A stretch of DNA of 64,000 bases from positions 3,658,001 to 3,722,000 of the forward strand of contig CASHTG010000001.1 in assembly GCA_949357655.1 (NCBI GenBank), read 5' to 3'. Below the pieces are notes generated by a model. The model saw nothing but the letters and a program-made list of their open reading frames with translations. It made no database searches and was not told the origin of the DNA. The stretch comes from Parascedosporium putredinis. Lineage: Eukaryota > Ascomycota > Sordariomycetes > Microascales > Microascaceae. Position 1 is the first letter of the stretch, and every line of letters starts with the position of its first letter. The translations under genes were made by a program, and so were the position numbers. Positions 34,592-47,500 of the stretch are shown here, in pieces.

Positions 34592-36426
34592 TTAAGGGAG
34601 GAGGCGCTTGGGTGTTCTGGGGTAGTAGCTCGCGAGATGTACACTGGGGAGGTTGAGGTACCAGGCAACGACACGGTCCAAGCCGATACCACCACCGCCG
34701 TGAGGGGAACACCGGCAGACCTGAACACATCGACGTACTCCTTGATTCCGGGAGAGTTGGGGTCGATTCCCTTCCTCCTTATGCGGGCCTCGAGGGTAGT
34801 AGGGATGTGGATACGCTGGCCACCGGACAGGATCTCCTGGCCGCGCATGAAGAAATCGTAGGCGTTGGTGACCTTGGGGTTCTCGGGGTCCTCGATGGTG
34901 TAGAAGGGCCTAGCAGACTCGGGGAACTTGTCGAGGACGTAGAAGTCGGTCTTGTACTTTTCGCGGATCAGGGCGCCAAGGGCCTTCTCCTGCGGGGTGC
35001 TCATATCCTCATCGTCGCTGACGTTGCGGTACTCTTCGGGACCCTCCTCTCGGAGAAGCTTTTGGCCCTCGGCGAAAGTGAGGCGCACCTCCTTACCGGG
35101 CTCAGGAAGCAGGAAATCCTCGGAGGGGTACACGGAGCGGACGAGTTCGACCTGCTCAGCACACTTTTCTTGGATGCCGCGGAAGATGTGGAGCAGGACG
35201 CCTTCGAGCATGTCACGGACCTCGTGGTAGTGGTCCTCGATTTCCATTTCCAGATCGAGACCGGTGAACTAAGTAAAAAAGGAAAATAAAACGGGTTAAT
35301 AACGGTACGATATCATGGAGATACAACCCATTGATGTACGCGGATTGCACGCTTCATTATGATCATCAAGCATACCTCGGTCATGTGCCTGGGGGTGTTG
35401 GAATTCTCAGCTCGGAAGACGGGGCCAATGCAGTATACTCGCTTCCTGCCACCGGCAATTTCGAACTGCTTGTAGAACTGGGGGATTGAGCTAGGAAGGC
35501 AGCCTTGTCAAAGTAGGGCATGGAGAAGACGTTGGCTCCGCCCTCGGAGGAGGCGCCAATGAGGCAAGGGGGCTCGAACTGGGAAAACCTCGAGCCTCGA
35601 GATAGTCGCCGAAAAGCTTGCGCACGGTCATGCGTACATCGGCAATGGCTTGCTGTACAGGGGCCCTCTTGTGCATGGCGGGGTTGTTGAGGTGGGTGCT
35701 GAGGGAGGCATTGGGCATGGAGTCGATGGCCAGCGCGGCAACACCCTCCTCGACCGCCTTTCCAGCATCAGCGCTCGCATCCTCGTCTTCGAAGCTGGAA
35801 ACTGCGCGATTGGAGACAGCCAAGCTCATACCGAGTACAGGAGGTCCCGGGAGACGAGGTAGCACTTGGTGATGTGGAGCTCGTAGTCGGACACCTTGCA
35901 GCTCTTGACGGGTCAAGGGGCTTTGCAACCTTGGCCTCGATCATGATGAAGCTCTCCAGGGTAAGGGAGCCGGTCCACTTGACCATCTGTTTGGACACGG
36001 GGTGCCCTCGGCAGTGGCTACCATCACACCCTGGATGGACCAGTCACGCTCCTCGCGAAGCTCGACAAAGGCCATCTTGGCACCCTGCAGACGAGAGTTT
36101 TGGATCCAGGCTCGGAGCCTAATGACCTTGTCGAGGTGCTTCTCGCCGAGGTCCCGAAGGTGCACGCGCTCAGCCTCGACCTTGGTGGAGGGCGTTATGT
36201 CGCCGTAGTTTTCCTTGGCAAGGTCCTCGGCGGGGCCGCTGGCGGCCTTTGCAGCAGCAGCGGCAGCCTCCCGCTCGGCAGCCTTCCTGGCCTTCTCGGC
36301 CTCCTTCTTAGCCTTGGCCTCGGCCTTCTTAGCGGCCTTCTTAGAGGGGCCGGCGCCCTCAGCACCGGCGTCCTCAGCCGGGGCGGCGGCGGCGGGCTTG
36401 GGGTCCGAAGGGGCAGGGTCGGCCAT
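34592..36426 (-). CDS. DPS1: Cytosolic aspartyl-tRNA synthetase
   Basis: Class II synthetase charging tRNA-Asp. Exon 1 is 36426-35376, intron 35375-35269 (107 nt), exon 2 35268-34592. Seen: a Lys/Ala-rich N-terminal extension (KKAAKKAEAKAKKEAEKA), known in eukaryotic AspRS to bind tRNA; an OB-fold anticodon domain (VIRLRAWIQNSRLQGAKMAF); the conserved block FEPPCLIGASSEGGANVF; motif 2 region FRAENSNTPRHMTEFTGLDLEM; and motif 3 (PHGGGGIGLDRVV) before the C-terminal PRTPKRLLP. Six one-base deletions, nearly all in homopolymers: G runs at 35999-36002, 35910-35912, 35480-35484 and 34704-34707, the A4 at 35584-35587, and near 35842. Adding six bases gives 578 codons (577 aa), close to the family norm. 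An essential gene, so the breaks are almost certainly sequence errors. Confidence 0.95.
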
Positions 36427-38570
36427 TGTCGGTGGTTGGTGCAGGCGGCGATTAGGTTAAGGGAGTCTTAGGCGCAAAGAGTGGCTTGGAATTGCAGGGG
36501 TTATGGGAAATCGAGCAATTTTTTTCTTCGAGCTGCAAATGTGGACTAAGATCACCGTGGCCTGTCGTGGTGCGAAACTCCAAGTGCGTGAGCCCGACGA
36601 GTCAATGGCGGGGCAGTTCCTCGAAAATCACAACCCCACCATCGATCTGTCGCACCCGTCGTGACTAACACGCCGAAGTGCAGGTGGGGTTGTCTGCTGC
36701 ACGTGACCAGAGCTCTCCTGCCGGGTGGGCGGCAGTAGTAATCTACAGAGGTAATAGAGTAGTGCACGAGTGAGGTCATCGTTGGAGCTCCTCAAGCTGT
36801 CGCTGCCGCTAGCTGATCAGCACACAAACACCACGGACGAAGAGGGTGAAGAGTCGCGGATCTTAGAGAGACCGTCCGCAAGCTAGGTCCGCTATTATAA
36901 GACAACTTTATGGGGAAGAAGTGAATAGAGAAAGTTCGGCGACCGGCAAGGAGAGGTTTTACCAAGCAGCATCTAGGGAACTTGCAGAGCTGGCTAAACT
37001 CTCAAAAGCTAGGTCCTTTGGCGCAAGGATTATTCAACATGGTCCAGGGGAGGGTTTAAGGCATGCAAGTGATTCAAGGCCGCGAGGTTTCCCACCTCAC
37101 CCAGTATTTTTCTTTTTTGTCCCCTTCGCAATTCCCAAGGCCAGGATCTTTAAAGAGGCTTGGAGGGGAAAGGGAGAACCCGGTTCAAAGGTTAGTCGCC
37201 ACTTGACTTTGGTCGCTTTCAAACTTCGCTGCTGCGCGTAGGGGCTGCCGCCACGCCGCACTCAATTCACACCTACGTCGTGGAGGCAGTGCAGAGATGA
37301 AGTCGTCATTCCACCAGATAAGCTCAGTCGAAGCAAGTAACCACTTGCGCGAGCCAAACCAAGATGTAGGACTAGCGAGCATGCAGGGCGGGTCGGCCAA
37401 TCACCAGATTCCCGGCCTGAGTAGACTTCTTCGAATCATATCTGTAGTCCCATCAACCCTTTAAGTAATGGGTTGCACACTAACATATTTTCAATGCATG
37501 CTCAGCCAGCCGCACTTTTCTTTCTAGAGTACCCAAGCTCCACGAGGAGCATATGGGTCAATTGATGCTTCAATGGTCCCTTCTGTCCCGTACTTAGTAT
37601 CGAAACTAAGGCAGGCCCCTCAGCTGGACTAGGAAAGTCGGGTCTCTTAGATCTCCCTGCCGCGATGGCTGCGCAGCATAATGCTCCCTCCAAAGTGAAT
37701 GGATCCATCCATGACAGAAGTATACTGTATAAATGCCATTTTCACTCATCAACGGCTAGTCCTAACCTACAGCAACATGTACACCCACGAATGCAGATCA
37801 TGCTACGTAGAAAGCATCGCAAAGGCCACAAAGACCACAAAGGTCACAAAAGCCGCCGCTTATCGCAGACCCCGCGTTTTTTAATCGTGACAAGATACCC
37901 ACGGCTGGCCAACCCCGCCTCGCTCAGCGCGCGTGGCGTAGAAACCTTACCCTGTGGGAATATGGACTACGGCCTCTTTCACGATACATTGATCCATGGC
38001 CATATGGATCAATCCATTCACGATGTACTCTGAGTTTAGGGCAGCTTGGTACACATCGCCTAGATCAATGTCAATGCATCGCTACTAATGCGGCAGGAGC
38101 GCATCCCACTGTCTTGTACCCAATGTATGATGAGTTGGATGAAGGAGGCCTATCCAAGTGGCGTCTTGAGAAGGGTTGCCAATGTTACTATCCACTGCAC
38201 TATCCGCAGTGCTCCTTCGCTCCCGTCCTTTGCGTAATGTTGCGTGCAGCACTTGAGAGAATAGCTGAAAGCTAAGCTCTGGGTGAACAGCGGGCTCCAC
38301 CCTCGACGTCATGGCCTCACACCCGCAATCATCATGTACGCATCTTCCACTGTGACTGTCAACAGGTTCTGCAGATAATTATGCTGGAATGCACCCTTTA
38401 AGTCGTACCCCGTCGAGTGATTATTTCTATATATAGAGAGGCCCTCCAGCTTGCTTGCTTGATTTTTACTACATCCAACATCACTCATCTACAATCCAAT
38501 CCAATCCTCCTCCTACACAACTCGCCCATCTTTCACATTTCCGCATCTAAAATCTCAAACATTGTCCGAC
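36427..38570. other. 2.1 kb spacer between AspRS and the small protein
   Basis: No gene supported. The AspRS promoter lies at the left. The right half is AT-richer, with a 10-bp-arm inverted repeat (37988-38013) and several GATCCAT-type words. A TATA-like TATATATAG lies near 38430, about 140 bp before the ATG at 38571. Confidence 0.5.
37988..38013. repeat. Inverted repeat ATTGATCCAT / ATGGATCAAT
   Basis: Perfect 10-bp arms around a 6-bp GGCCAT spacer. The arm word recurs elsewhere in the window's spacers (42002, 50944, 54488, 3409). Confidence 0.85.
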
Positions 38571-39032
38571 ATGGATTTCATCAAGAATGCTATGGGTGGC
38601 GGCTCTGGAAACAACAACAACGCCCAGGGAGTTCAGGGAGCTCAGGGAGCTCAAAAGACCAGCTCTGGTGGAGGGTTTACGGATAAGCTGAACAACATGG
38701 CTGGCGGCGGTGCCCGTGGAGAGCAGAACGAGGATGCCCTCGACAAGGGTCAGTAGTCAACCACCTACCTCACCTCCCGGGAGTTTCCTCCTCCCTCCGA
38801 TCAAAAGTCCAGAAAATTATGGCAAACAACCCCGCTAATTCCTGTCTCTCTTCCACATCTAGGCATCGACTACATCCAAGAGCATGTTCTTGGCCAGGGC
38901 AGCCAGACCAACGAGTCTGCCGTCGAGCAGATGAAAGATGAGAAGATTGCCGACTTTATCCGCAATCAGTACAAGAGTACGACGGGCAGCGAATTCCCCG
39001 TCAAGGACAAGGAGAGGAAGTTTGGAATGTAA
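38571..39032 (+). CDS. Small Gly/Asn/Gln-rich fungal protein (stress-type)
   Basis: Exon 1 is 38571-38748, intron 38749-38862 (114 nt, GTCAGT...TAG), exon 2 38863-39032: 348 nt, 115 aa, intact. Reading through the donor would stop after two codons. The N-terminus MDFIKNAMGGGSGNNNN, the low-complexity GVQGAQGAQ stretch and DALDKGIDYIQEHVLG...DEKIADFIRNQYKSTTG resemble short fungal proteins that begin MDF(I/V/L)xxAMGG and carry a DEKI(A/T)D helix, sometimes labelled DDR48-like. That is from memory; the function is unknown. No signal peptide or membrane segment. A TATA-like element and short 5' leader suggest strong regulated expression (inference). Confidence 0.82.
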
Positions 39033-39604
39033 GATGTGTAAACGTCAGAAAGTGTAATTTCTACCAGATCTATGAATCGAATTTAATGAACCATAACAAT
39101 ATTCACTCGTTGCTCCGTTCGTTGCTCCGTTTAAACCCCTCCCATGTGTTTCATTGGCACATGGGGTTGCTTTTCAGCTTAAGACCGTGCAACAGTTATT
39201 CAAGTCGACAAACAATGTATACATGTAGCGTCTCGCCTCACGTTGAGAATGGCCAATTCCAATCCCTAACGAGCTACCTATGCTGGCAGTTGAGTTGGCC
39301 AGAGCGAAGAAACGTTAGAAACCTCCATTTCTGCCCACCACTGCCCACCTCTGCTCTGCCGAGACTACTAGCGTGGTCTCTGTTTCGCTTCCTGCCTTCT
39401 GTACCGCGCATACTCGCCGAATCCCGGGCAACCAAAGTCAGTCGTAAACAAGAACGAGAAACTAGGGTAGGGCCTTTGAATACTATGTTTTAACTCTAGT
39501 TTTCATCTCTTCCTGCTATTCGATCCATAGAGTGAGATATCATCACGATACATCACAGCAACCCTCTTATCCGCTCTGAAGTATTGTTTCAGCCGGAGCT
39601 GAGG
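39033..39604. other. Convergent spacer, small protein / P450
   Basis: 572 bp holding the two 3' ends. No gene seen. Confidence 0.55.
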
Positions 39605-41524
39605 CTAGCCCACCTGTCTGACCTTGTGCCTGACCTTGTGCGCCTTTACCAGCAGAGGACCCGTAACCCAACTCAGATAACACTTTTGGTCCAGCCAGTT
39701 CTCCATGCCGGGGCACAAATCGAGATCGGCATGCCAGACCAACTTGGCGAGGGCTAAACTCATCTCAGCCCAGGCCAAGCTATCCGTCGTACTAGATATC
39801 AGTAGCTGTCTCACGCGGCAGAGAGAATGGATGTAAGAGCGGGTGGCGCAGGGGTTACTAACTTTTTCCCAATACAATCCCGCGGGCCGTATGAGAAGGG
39901 CTTGAAGATATCTGGCCTATCCCTTTCGAAACACGGGTCCTTTGGTTCGAGCCAGCGCTCGGGGAGAAATTCGCGGGGTCGATGAAAGTAGGTCGGAGAT
40001 AGGTAGGCCGCGTAATTATTCATCGCGACAAGCGTCTACTCGACGAGTTAGCCCGCCTGGCCCCCACGGTATAGGAGGAGGACCGGTGCATTATCTCCGG
40101 TTTCCTAGACCTATTCGCCTTGAAACCTACTCCCTCTGGGAGGTAGTGGCCACACGCCACTATACCGCCCTTGGTCACGTATCGGCCAATGGCAACACCA
40201 CCAGGCGGGTATACCCGCAGCCCTTCCTGCATCACCGCCTTGATATACGGCAGCCTCGAAACGCCGGAAATGGAGATCTGCCCACCATGTTGGAAAGCGG
40301 TTCGAATCTCATTGTTCAGTCGAGTGTGGGCGGGCTTGTTCATAAGAAGGTGGTAAATGGTTCCCGACAGCGTCGTTTGAGTTGTCTCGGAACCAGCGAG
40401 CAGGAACATGGCCGCGTTTGCATGCCTTTCTTCCAACGTCAGCCCCCGACCGTCGTGTTCGTGCCTCAGGGCGAGCTTCCAGAGGTCCTCCGGGCCCGTT
40501 CCAGTGAACGAGAACCTCTTGTCTACCAGTGCCCTGGAATATTGATAATGCTCGTACATCTTTCGTTTTAGCGGACCCGTTGTCGCGACCTCGAGGAGAG
40601 ACCCCAGGATGGGAAGTTCCAGCAGGATGGCCCGGATGACAATAAACTTGAGACCGTGATGGAGTCCATGAAGCCATGGCGCATGTGTTGGATCCCCGAG
40701 CAGGTTCAAAGACTCGCCAAAGGTCAGCTCGGCAATGATATCAAACGTCAAGTAGCTGAGCATCTGGCCCAAGTCGATGCAACCCTCGCGGGCCTGAACA
40801 TCTCCCATCACGAGAATCAACTTGTCAACGTGTCGCAGCATCAGTCCTTCGTAAGTCTGCACTGCCGAATTGCTCAGTGCCGCGACAAAAGGCGCCTCAT
40901 CCGAGGGTGATGCTCAGCCGGCGCCGTGATGAGTCCGTAGCCGTCGAGGATTTTCCCGCCAAGGAACCGCATATCCTTTTCAAGCTCCGACTCCTTGGGC
41001 GGCCCACAATGTCCCGCCAACCTTCGGCTGTAGTCCTCGGTCTAGGTTACTGGGTGGGCTCTAGGGAAGCGGGGGTCGAATAGCAAGAAGCTTTGCTGCC
41101 TTTTTACTCCCCACCACATTCACATGAACACGCGCATATCGACCGTCAACCTACCTTTGATTACGGAAAGTTCGCACGGCGCGACCCGGACAATGCTACC
41201 ATACCTCTCGTGGAGTTGGACCGACTTGCCGGCGTATATTCCAAGCAATATGTGTATAGCTTTCGGCAAGGGGAGGCGCGCCACCACAATGGCCCGGGGT
41301 AGGCGCGCAGCGGATGGAGAAGAAGGTTATATGCACCTCTCGCGACGGCCTCGAGACCCATCTACAAGTCAGGACCTCGGTCCACATTTCGGGCTGAAAC
41401 AAGGAATTCCTTTATTTTAGCTTCTTTATGGAAGGGCCGGTAGATGGTGGCTTACATATAGTACAAGTAGAACGAGACAGCCGAGAACGGCGTCCGTGAG
41501 TAGCTGCCCAGCCCTTTCCACCAT
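39605..41524 (-). CDS. Microsomal cytochrome P450 monooxygenase
   Basis: Exons on the minus strand: 41524-41456, 41361-41155, 41027-40131, 40035-39863 and 39779-39605, with four GT-AG introns of 94, 127, 95 and 83 nt. Seen: an N-terminal membrane anchor (AVLGCLVLLVLY) and the YPGP hinge; the I-helix oxygen-activation motif AGSETTQTT; the K-helix ExxR in EGLRVYPPG; PERW in FLPERWL; and heme-binding FSYGPRDCIGKNLA with the Cys thiolate ligand (the N and the following exon are joined by intron 4). Three one-base deletions near 41228, 40994 and 40880; correction gives 508 codons (507 aa), a normal length. It resembles CYP65/isotrichodermin-hydroxylase-type fungal P450s (impression only). The substrate is unknown. 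No backbone synthase or transporter lies beside it. Confidence 0.9.
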
Positions 41525-44500
41525 TGTATCGCAACGTCTGCAAAGAGATACCGCAATTTGGTATACTAACGAGCACGGCTTTGATTGTCGGCTTTCAGCT
41601 AAAGAGGGCGAGCCCACTCCAATAGAGCCAGCATGACGGGCACCTCGTTGATATAGAGATCTTGAATGACAAGTAACAGTGTCGCCTGATTCTCGAGCAA
41701 GGGCGCTTCGCTTGGAGGAATAGCAAGGGTCGTGAGATACAGAGACACAAATATTCAAGACCTTTTTCATGCGTAACAATCTCGGTGAACATTTCAAAAC
41801 CTTCATTAGCATCGTGCTCTCCGAACTCGAGGGAGCCACGAGTCGTTTCCACGATCAAATGAGTTGCACTACTCAACTTACACACGTCCGTGCTCTGCCT
41901 GTGGCTGTGAAGAGAGGGGCCAAGGGGCGACCAGCCAGTCCGATGTAGCACGTGAATACAATTGATACTGCTATCGTTCCTGAGAGAGAATCCTTTCATA
42001 CAATTGATCCATTGAATCCAATGTGTTTATAATATTCTACAGCCCAATTTAAGACCCTTGAGAGGGCAGGTCATGATGCTGCTTGGGACTTGACCCCGCT
42101 ATGCTGGCCCAACTCCAATCGCCCTGGCTTGAGAGTGAATGGAATGGATAGCTCCCCTGTTCGGCACTATACGTTAATAGTTTGTGTTGAAGTAAGCTAG
42201 GGCCTTCTGCACAGATCAAATCTACATCGGCAGGATTCTGGATCACAGGAGTCAAGACGGGCGGGTGTCTTCTCAGCGATATCAGGGCAACATCGGAGAT
42301 TGGCCATGTACGTAGTCTTGCAGCTTTTCTCAGCTCAGGGACGCGGGGGCCTTGGTTTGTTCACTTAATTTTCGGCCCGTACGCCAGTTGCCGATCACGA
42401 CACCTGACGCGAGCCTCGCTTGATACTTTGTATTTGGCCCAAGAATAATCAAGCATTCAGCTCTCTTAGAATAGGTGCTGCAGCTTCCAAGGTTCGACAG
42501 TAAATGCTTTCCTCGGGCGAAACGTCTTGAAATTGGAGAGTGGGATTGGCACACATTCTCCCCCTCCCCACATGACTCGATCACGGGGGCGCGGTAGCGT
42601 ACTACGCGGGGACGGGCTAATCTGCAAGGCGAGCTGGGACAAAAGGGAGTCGCAAGATGGATCATGAAGAGAAGAAACGACGCAAGCTTGGGGAAAGGGC
42701 TGGAACCTCATTGTGAACCGACCTTTGTTGGGATGAATTTCAACACGTCACTGTCGGGAAGGAAGCGAAGGATGATCCACAGGAGCGAGAGGGTGGAATC
42801 GGGTCAGGGGAACATCATCACCCTTCTGGTCCCCTCACCTCCGGTGAAGAGAATCTGTGTTGGTCAATGCGCTTCGAGAGCAGGTGGGACAAGCCGAGAG
42901 ACGAACTCGTGGCCCGGCGCACCAGGCTATGTCCACCACCTGCACGTACACCATGTCAAAGTTTGCACGACGACGCAGGCAGGTTCTGCTGTCTCACAGA
43001 GGCGGTCAACTCTGGACTTTATGTTGGAGCAGAGGCGGCCACGTCGGGTTGTGAAACAATCGACATTGTGTGCATGGCGTTTCGACGATGCATCCGCCAA
43101 CTTTTTATCTTATTCCGTTTCTGCTTCTTGTCATACCATGCCCTCAGCGACGAGACGGATCCCACTTATGCCTGGTCCGGGTGGGTTTCGCTTGACTCAA
43201 CCGGACATCAAATCTTCCTGTTCGTCCAGCAGCTGGCCTCGCGAAAGGCTTCAACGAGATCAAGGGCAGTTAGCGAGCGCGATGATCCCACAAACCCGCA
43301 TTGGAGGAGTGGAGCCCTCCCCCAAAGAAGGGTAATTTGGATTGATATTGCTCGAGGTGGGTGTTCTTGAAAAAGGAGCTTGCGGTCACAACGCCTCCCA
43401 AGTCGGGCTTGGATCCAGGTCGTTTTTAGCGTCGGCCGATTTAAATAGTTTAGCGGTTGTTGGTTGCTCAGGGTTCTATGCCCGGTGAAGAAGTGGATGA
43501 TGGATATTATACGTCTGTGGATGTCGCTGATGAATCTGTCTAACGAACATTGAATACTTCTTCAAGTGGGAGATGGATGCGGGTCACAGCCCATATCCGC
43601 CCGGTTCGCCTTGTGATCTGTGTGATGGATGGGCCAGGGCGAACGTGAGATGCGAGTGACCGGCCCCGGCTAGCTGCAAATTCTATTACACTCTTCCCAG
43701 CTTGAAAATTGCCCATCCATACAAAGTAGGTATTAATAACATCTACAACGTTCTTTTGTTCAGGACGACGAAAAGAAGCGGAGCTCTGAGACGTGATTTG
43801 GCGGCGGCGACGGCGGTGGGGTTTTCAAGACACTCTGCGCTGGTTACATTCCTCAACAATGGCTGGGGCCTCCAGAGTTGGCCTATCCACTGGAATCGAT
43901 ACGGACGAAAAGAAACGCATTCGCTTTGATACGTCTATCCATCCATTAAATATGCGCTACATGTACAAGTACGTTAATGTGCCATCCTGCTTGGAGCTCA
44001 GGGAGGAGCTCGCCCCCATCTCCCAGCACTCCAGTGTCGTCTTCATGACTTGGACGAGATGAGCGTAGCATCCAAGTGTTCTCGTCTTCGTCCCTGGGCT
44101 GGCTCGCCGAAATGCCTCGACTGGACCCTGGCACTAGTAAAAATTTCGAAGGAATTAGACCAGGTTGATCTGGGCTGGCAACCCGCGCTAGGCCCGCTAA
44201 GTTAGGTGGCGGTCAAGATATCATTACATTGATAGAATGAAGGCGACGCTCGAAAGGGTCGTCCCATGTCAACCGACTCCAGGGCAGAGTAACAGAAAAA
44301 ATGTTTGAAAGGTCGATTGATGGGATTGAAATGCCAGACCCCGTCCATCTGGACGAGTCACGCCGGCGGCCCAGTGCTGTCAATCCATCTCTGGATCTAT
44401 CCACGGATCATTGCATGTGAGATGCTGAGGCCAATCGGACAGACTTGGAGAGAACCGTCCTTTCTCACCCCACATTTTTATCGGAGGTGCATTGTCTGGT

Positions 44501-47500
44501 CCTTTCGGTCAGGGGTGGGGAGCGACCTGTCCTGCCACGCCATCGTCTCTTTCCAGAAATCCACGACGCCGACGGACTCGGATTGAGCTTCACAGACCAA
44601 GCCAAGCCTTGGAGCTGCAAGTATTACATCTGCTGCGACAGTGGCAGCTGAGGGTCAAGCTGACGAATTGGATTCCATATGATTCCAATAGCCCATTGGT
44701 TTGATAAGTGGGAGTCCCCCTCAAGGAAAGTTGTGTCAGAGGATAGTATGAAGCTGGAGTGGCTGTTGGTGAGATGTTCGAGAGCTCCACTATGGGGAGC
44801 ACACGAGGTTGGCCAGATTGTGTTGGATCTTTGAATCTTGATCCAAAGCTGGAGAGAAAGGTTACAGAGGCTTGAGAGGGTATCAGGGTACCCAGTACCT
44901 CGGTACATTGTGTACATTAAGTGTATTCCCCATCCGTGCTAGTTGGCCTTGGGTTGAATGTAGGATACGAAGGATGTGGAAATCCCGAATGCTCTCTTCA
45001 CAGAACTTCAATCTCCGGAGTAAAAGATTGAACCATTCGTGAGCCCAAAACTCTCCAGACTTGGCTTCCGATTAAGAATTATCAGGGAGAGGATCAATAG
45101 ACCCCCATTCCGGCATACCACAGTACACAAAGAGGGCCTGCTTGACGTCTACAAGTAGTCATCTTGGGACTCGGTTCAAGTTCATCGAGGGAAGGCACCT
45201 CCCCATCCGAGTTAGCCAACATCGATGGGCGGAAGTTGATGCTTGTAGCAGGAATAGTAATAATAGTAATAGCCCAATTTACTCCATCTCCCCAGAATAG
45301 CCAGCCACGGCCTATGGCGCACCACCACATAAAAATAGGCAAAGAACGCCACCCGCGAGGACCCACGTTTATTGTGACCCTGGCTCTTCGGCAGGTGGGA
45401 ATACCTGGGAAGGTCTAGCGTTTGGATCAACGCCATGAGATTTGGATGAGCGTTTGAAGATTGCCAAATGGTTACGTACGAGGACTGGCTCACATCTCCG
45501 TCAAGTTCATGTTGCAATCCGAGGAGGATCACCGACCTGCACCAGCACCAGCATCAGCTGGCACACTGGGACATTTTCACGAATTTCTTGGGTCAAATGG
45601 CTAATAAGTGATGGGGACTCTGTCTTCCTCCCTCCCACCCTCCCCAGCCAGCCAGAAGCCAGACCTCCAGCCCGGGATATTGATGTACCCCAAAAATACC
45701 CCGTGGCCACACAGAGTCGAGTGGTTGTAATAATCCGATCGTAACAATCTTAACAATTTCTACAGCTCGACGGCGTGCTCTTGTTGAGGGTCACCCCGAC
45801 CCCTGGTTAGCCAACCTCGTATTGTCTTCCCACCGCCAGAACGCACCTCCCGGCTCCGAAAGATTATTCAAAACCCTGTGATTAGTCTTTCAGAACTTCC
45901 CGGCTGGTTTTCACCCCCTTTCTTCTTTTTCGCGAGTCCACAAACCCACCAAGCCTCTTCTTTTTGCGAGGAAACTCTGGCGACGAACCCCTCGACGACA
46001 CCACCAACGTCCACGACCACGTTCACGATTCTTCTTCTTTGACGCCGCGTGCCTCAAGTTTTACATTGATCCACGAAGCGTTGGGAACCTGAGTAGGTAG
46101 GCAATCGAACTGTTTCTTCCGTTATCTTCCTGCTCTCCGGCTTTTGACTCTCATCCCTATTCCCTCAAACGTTGTTGCTGCCCTGGAGAAGCTATTCTCG
46201 CCCCGGGATCCGCCAAGTTTCCCTATCCCGCCGTCTCATCCTCCATCCAGTCGCCCTTCTCTTAGTCGCTTCGTTCTTTATATCCCCGAGTACTTGTATC
46301 TAGGGATATCTGCTCTCGGTCGCATCGTGCACTCTTTATTGGCGTGCCTAGTGGCTACTAAAATCTGCTCGAAACGCGATGCCCTCTGCTCGCTGTATTC
46401 TCCACTTCAGCATATCCTGGCTGGGGAGAGAGCTCGCTCTTCCGGCCCCCTCTTACCTCAGATCCCCTCAAGTGCTGTGTGCGGTCTGTCCGAATCGAGC
46501 CTTATTTGCCTGCATCGCCGAGCAAAGGGTCGGCTATTAAAAGAAGAAAAAAACACTATTTATTTCGTCTTTCCTTTTCCCTGCTTCAATCAAATTGTTC
46601 TTTGCCCTGCCCCGCGAAGTTGAGAAAGGGGACCTTTCCTGGTCGGAGGGACTGGCGAACAAGGTACGGTGAAGAACCCTGCATTGATCGCTCCCAAGAA
46701 ATGTGTGCTGCCCTTGCGTGTTGTACCCGCCCCCGCAACACTATAAATCGAAAGGGGAGATGAGGAAAAAGGGGGCAAGCGCCTGGCCAGCCAGTAGCTT
46801 GGTGAACTCAAAGTCCACCGCCCATACACACACACGCGCCTCCCTACGTCACGTCGCCTTTCCTCTCTGCCCTTGGCTGAGCGCCACTTGGACCCAGTTG
46901 AGGTTTCGGCTCCTATTCTGCGCCTTCCAGGCTTCCAGGGCGCCTTGCTTCCTCGTCTTGTGCATATCTTTGTTCTTCTTTTTATTTTATTTTCTGTTCC
47001 TTGACGACCCAGTTTGGGAGATGAGCCGAATTGCCCATAACCCGCTCTCATCTTACAGGGTTGTGAAGGCGAAACAAATCTAACACCCGTCTCTAGCTCT
47101 TGCAGACAGTGGGTCTCTCGCGCCCTCCACTCTATCACGCCTCCCAGTAATAGTAGAACGCACACGCAAGTGGTGCTCTACCCTCGACGCTGATTCCCCA
47201 CTTCTCCTTTCGCCTCCCAACAAACGGCGCTGTTTCGCGACCCTTTTGCCGAGTACTTCCTGCCGCCGATTGGCCCCCTTAATAACCAGCACCTGGAGCA
47301 CTTGGGCTTTGGAGTGGAATCTGAGAAGACGAGGAGCAGCGGTACGGTTCGGCTACCCAACCTTGCCAACCCACCCATTACTCAATCGCCAAGCACGCCC
47401 CATACAGTGTCGCTTTCGAGGTTCATGTTGGCATTGATCATTGATTGAGCACCGAGAACATCAACTGGACCCTGCTCTATTCTCCATCGAACCCAGTGCG

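Noticed and set aside
34592..36426. AspRS as a pseudogene
   Set aside because: Six breaks leave every synthetase motif unchanged at residue level, with no missense decay. A real pseudogene would show substitutions too.
38571..41524. Secondary-metabolite gene cluster around the P450
   Set aside because: Neighbours are a small stress-type protein, AspRS and Pal1. No synthase, transferase, transporter or regulator is seen.
42664..43335. 223-codon open frame (+) in the desert
   Set aside because: No recognisable family. Three overlapping frames are similarly open, as expected by chance in this composition.
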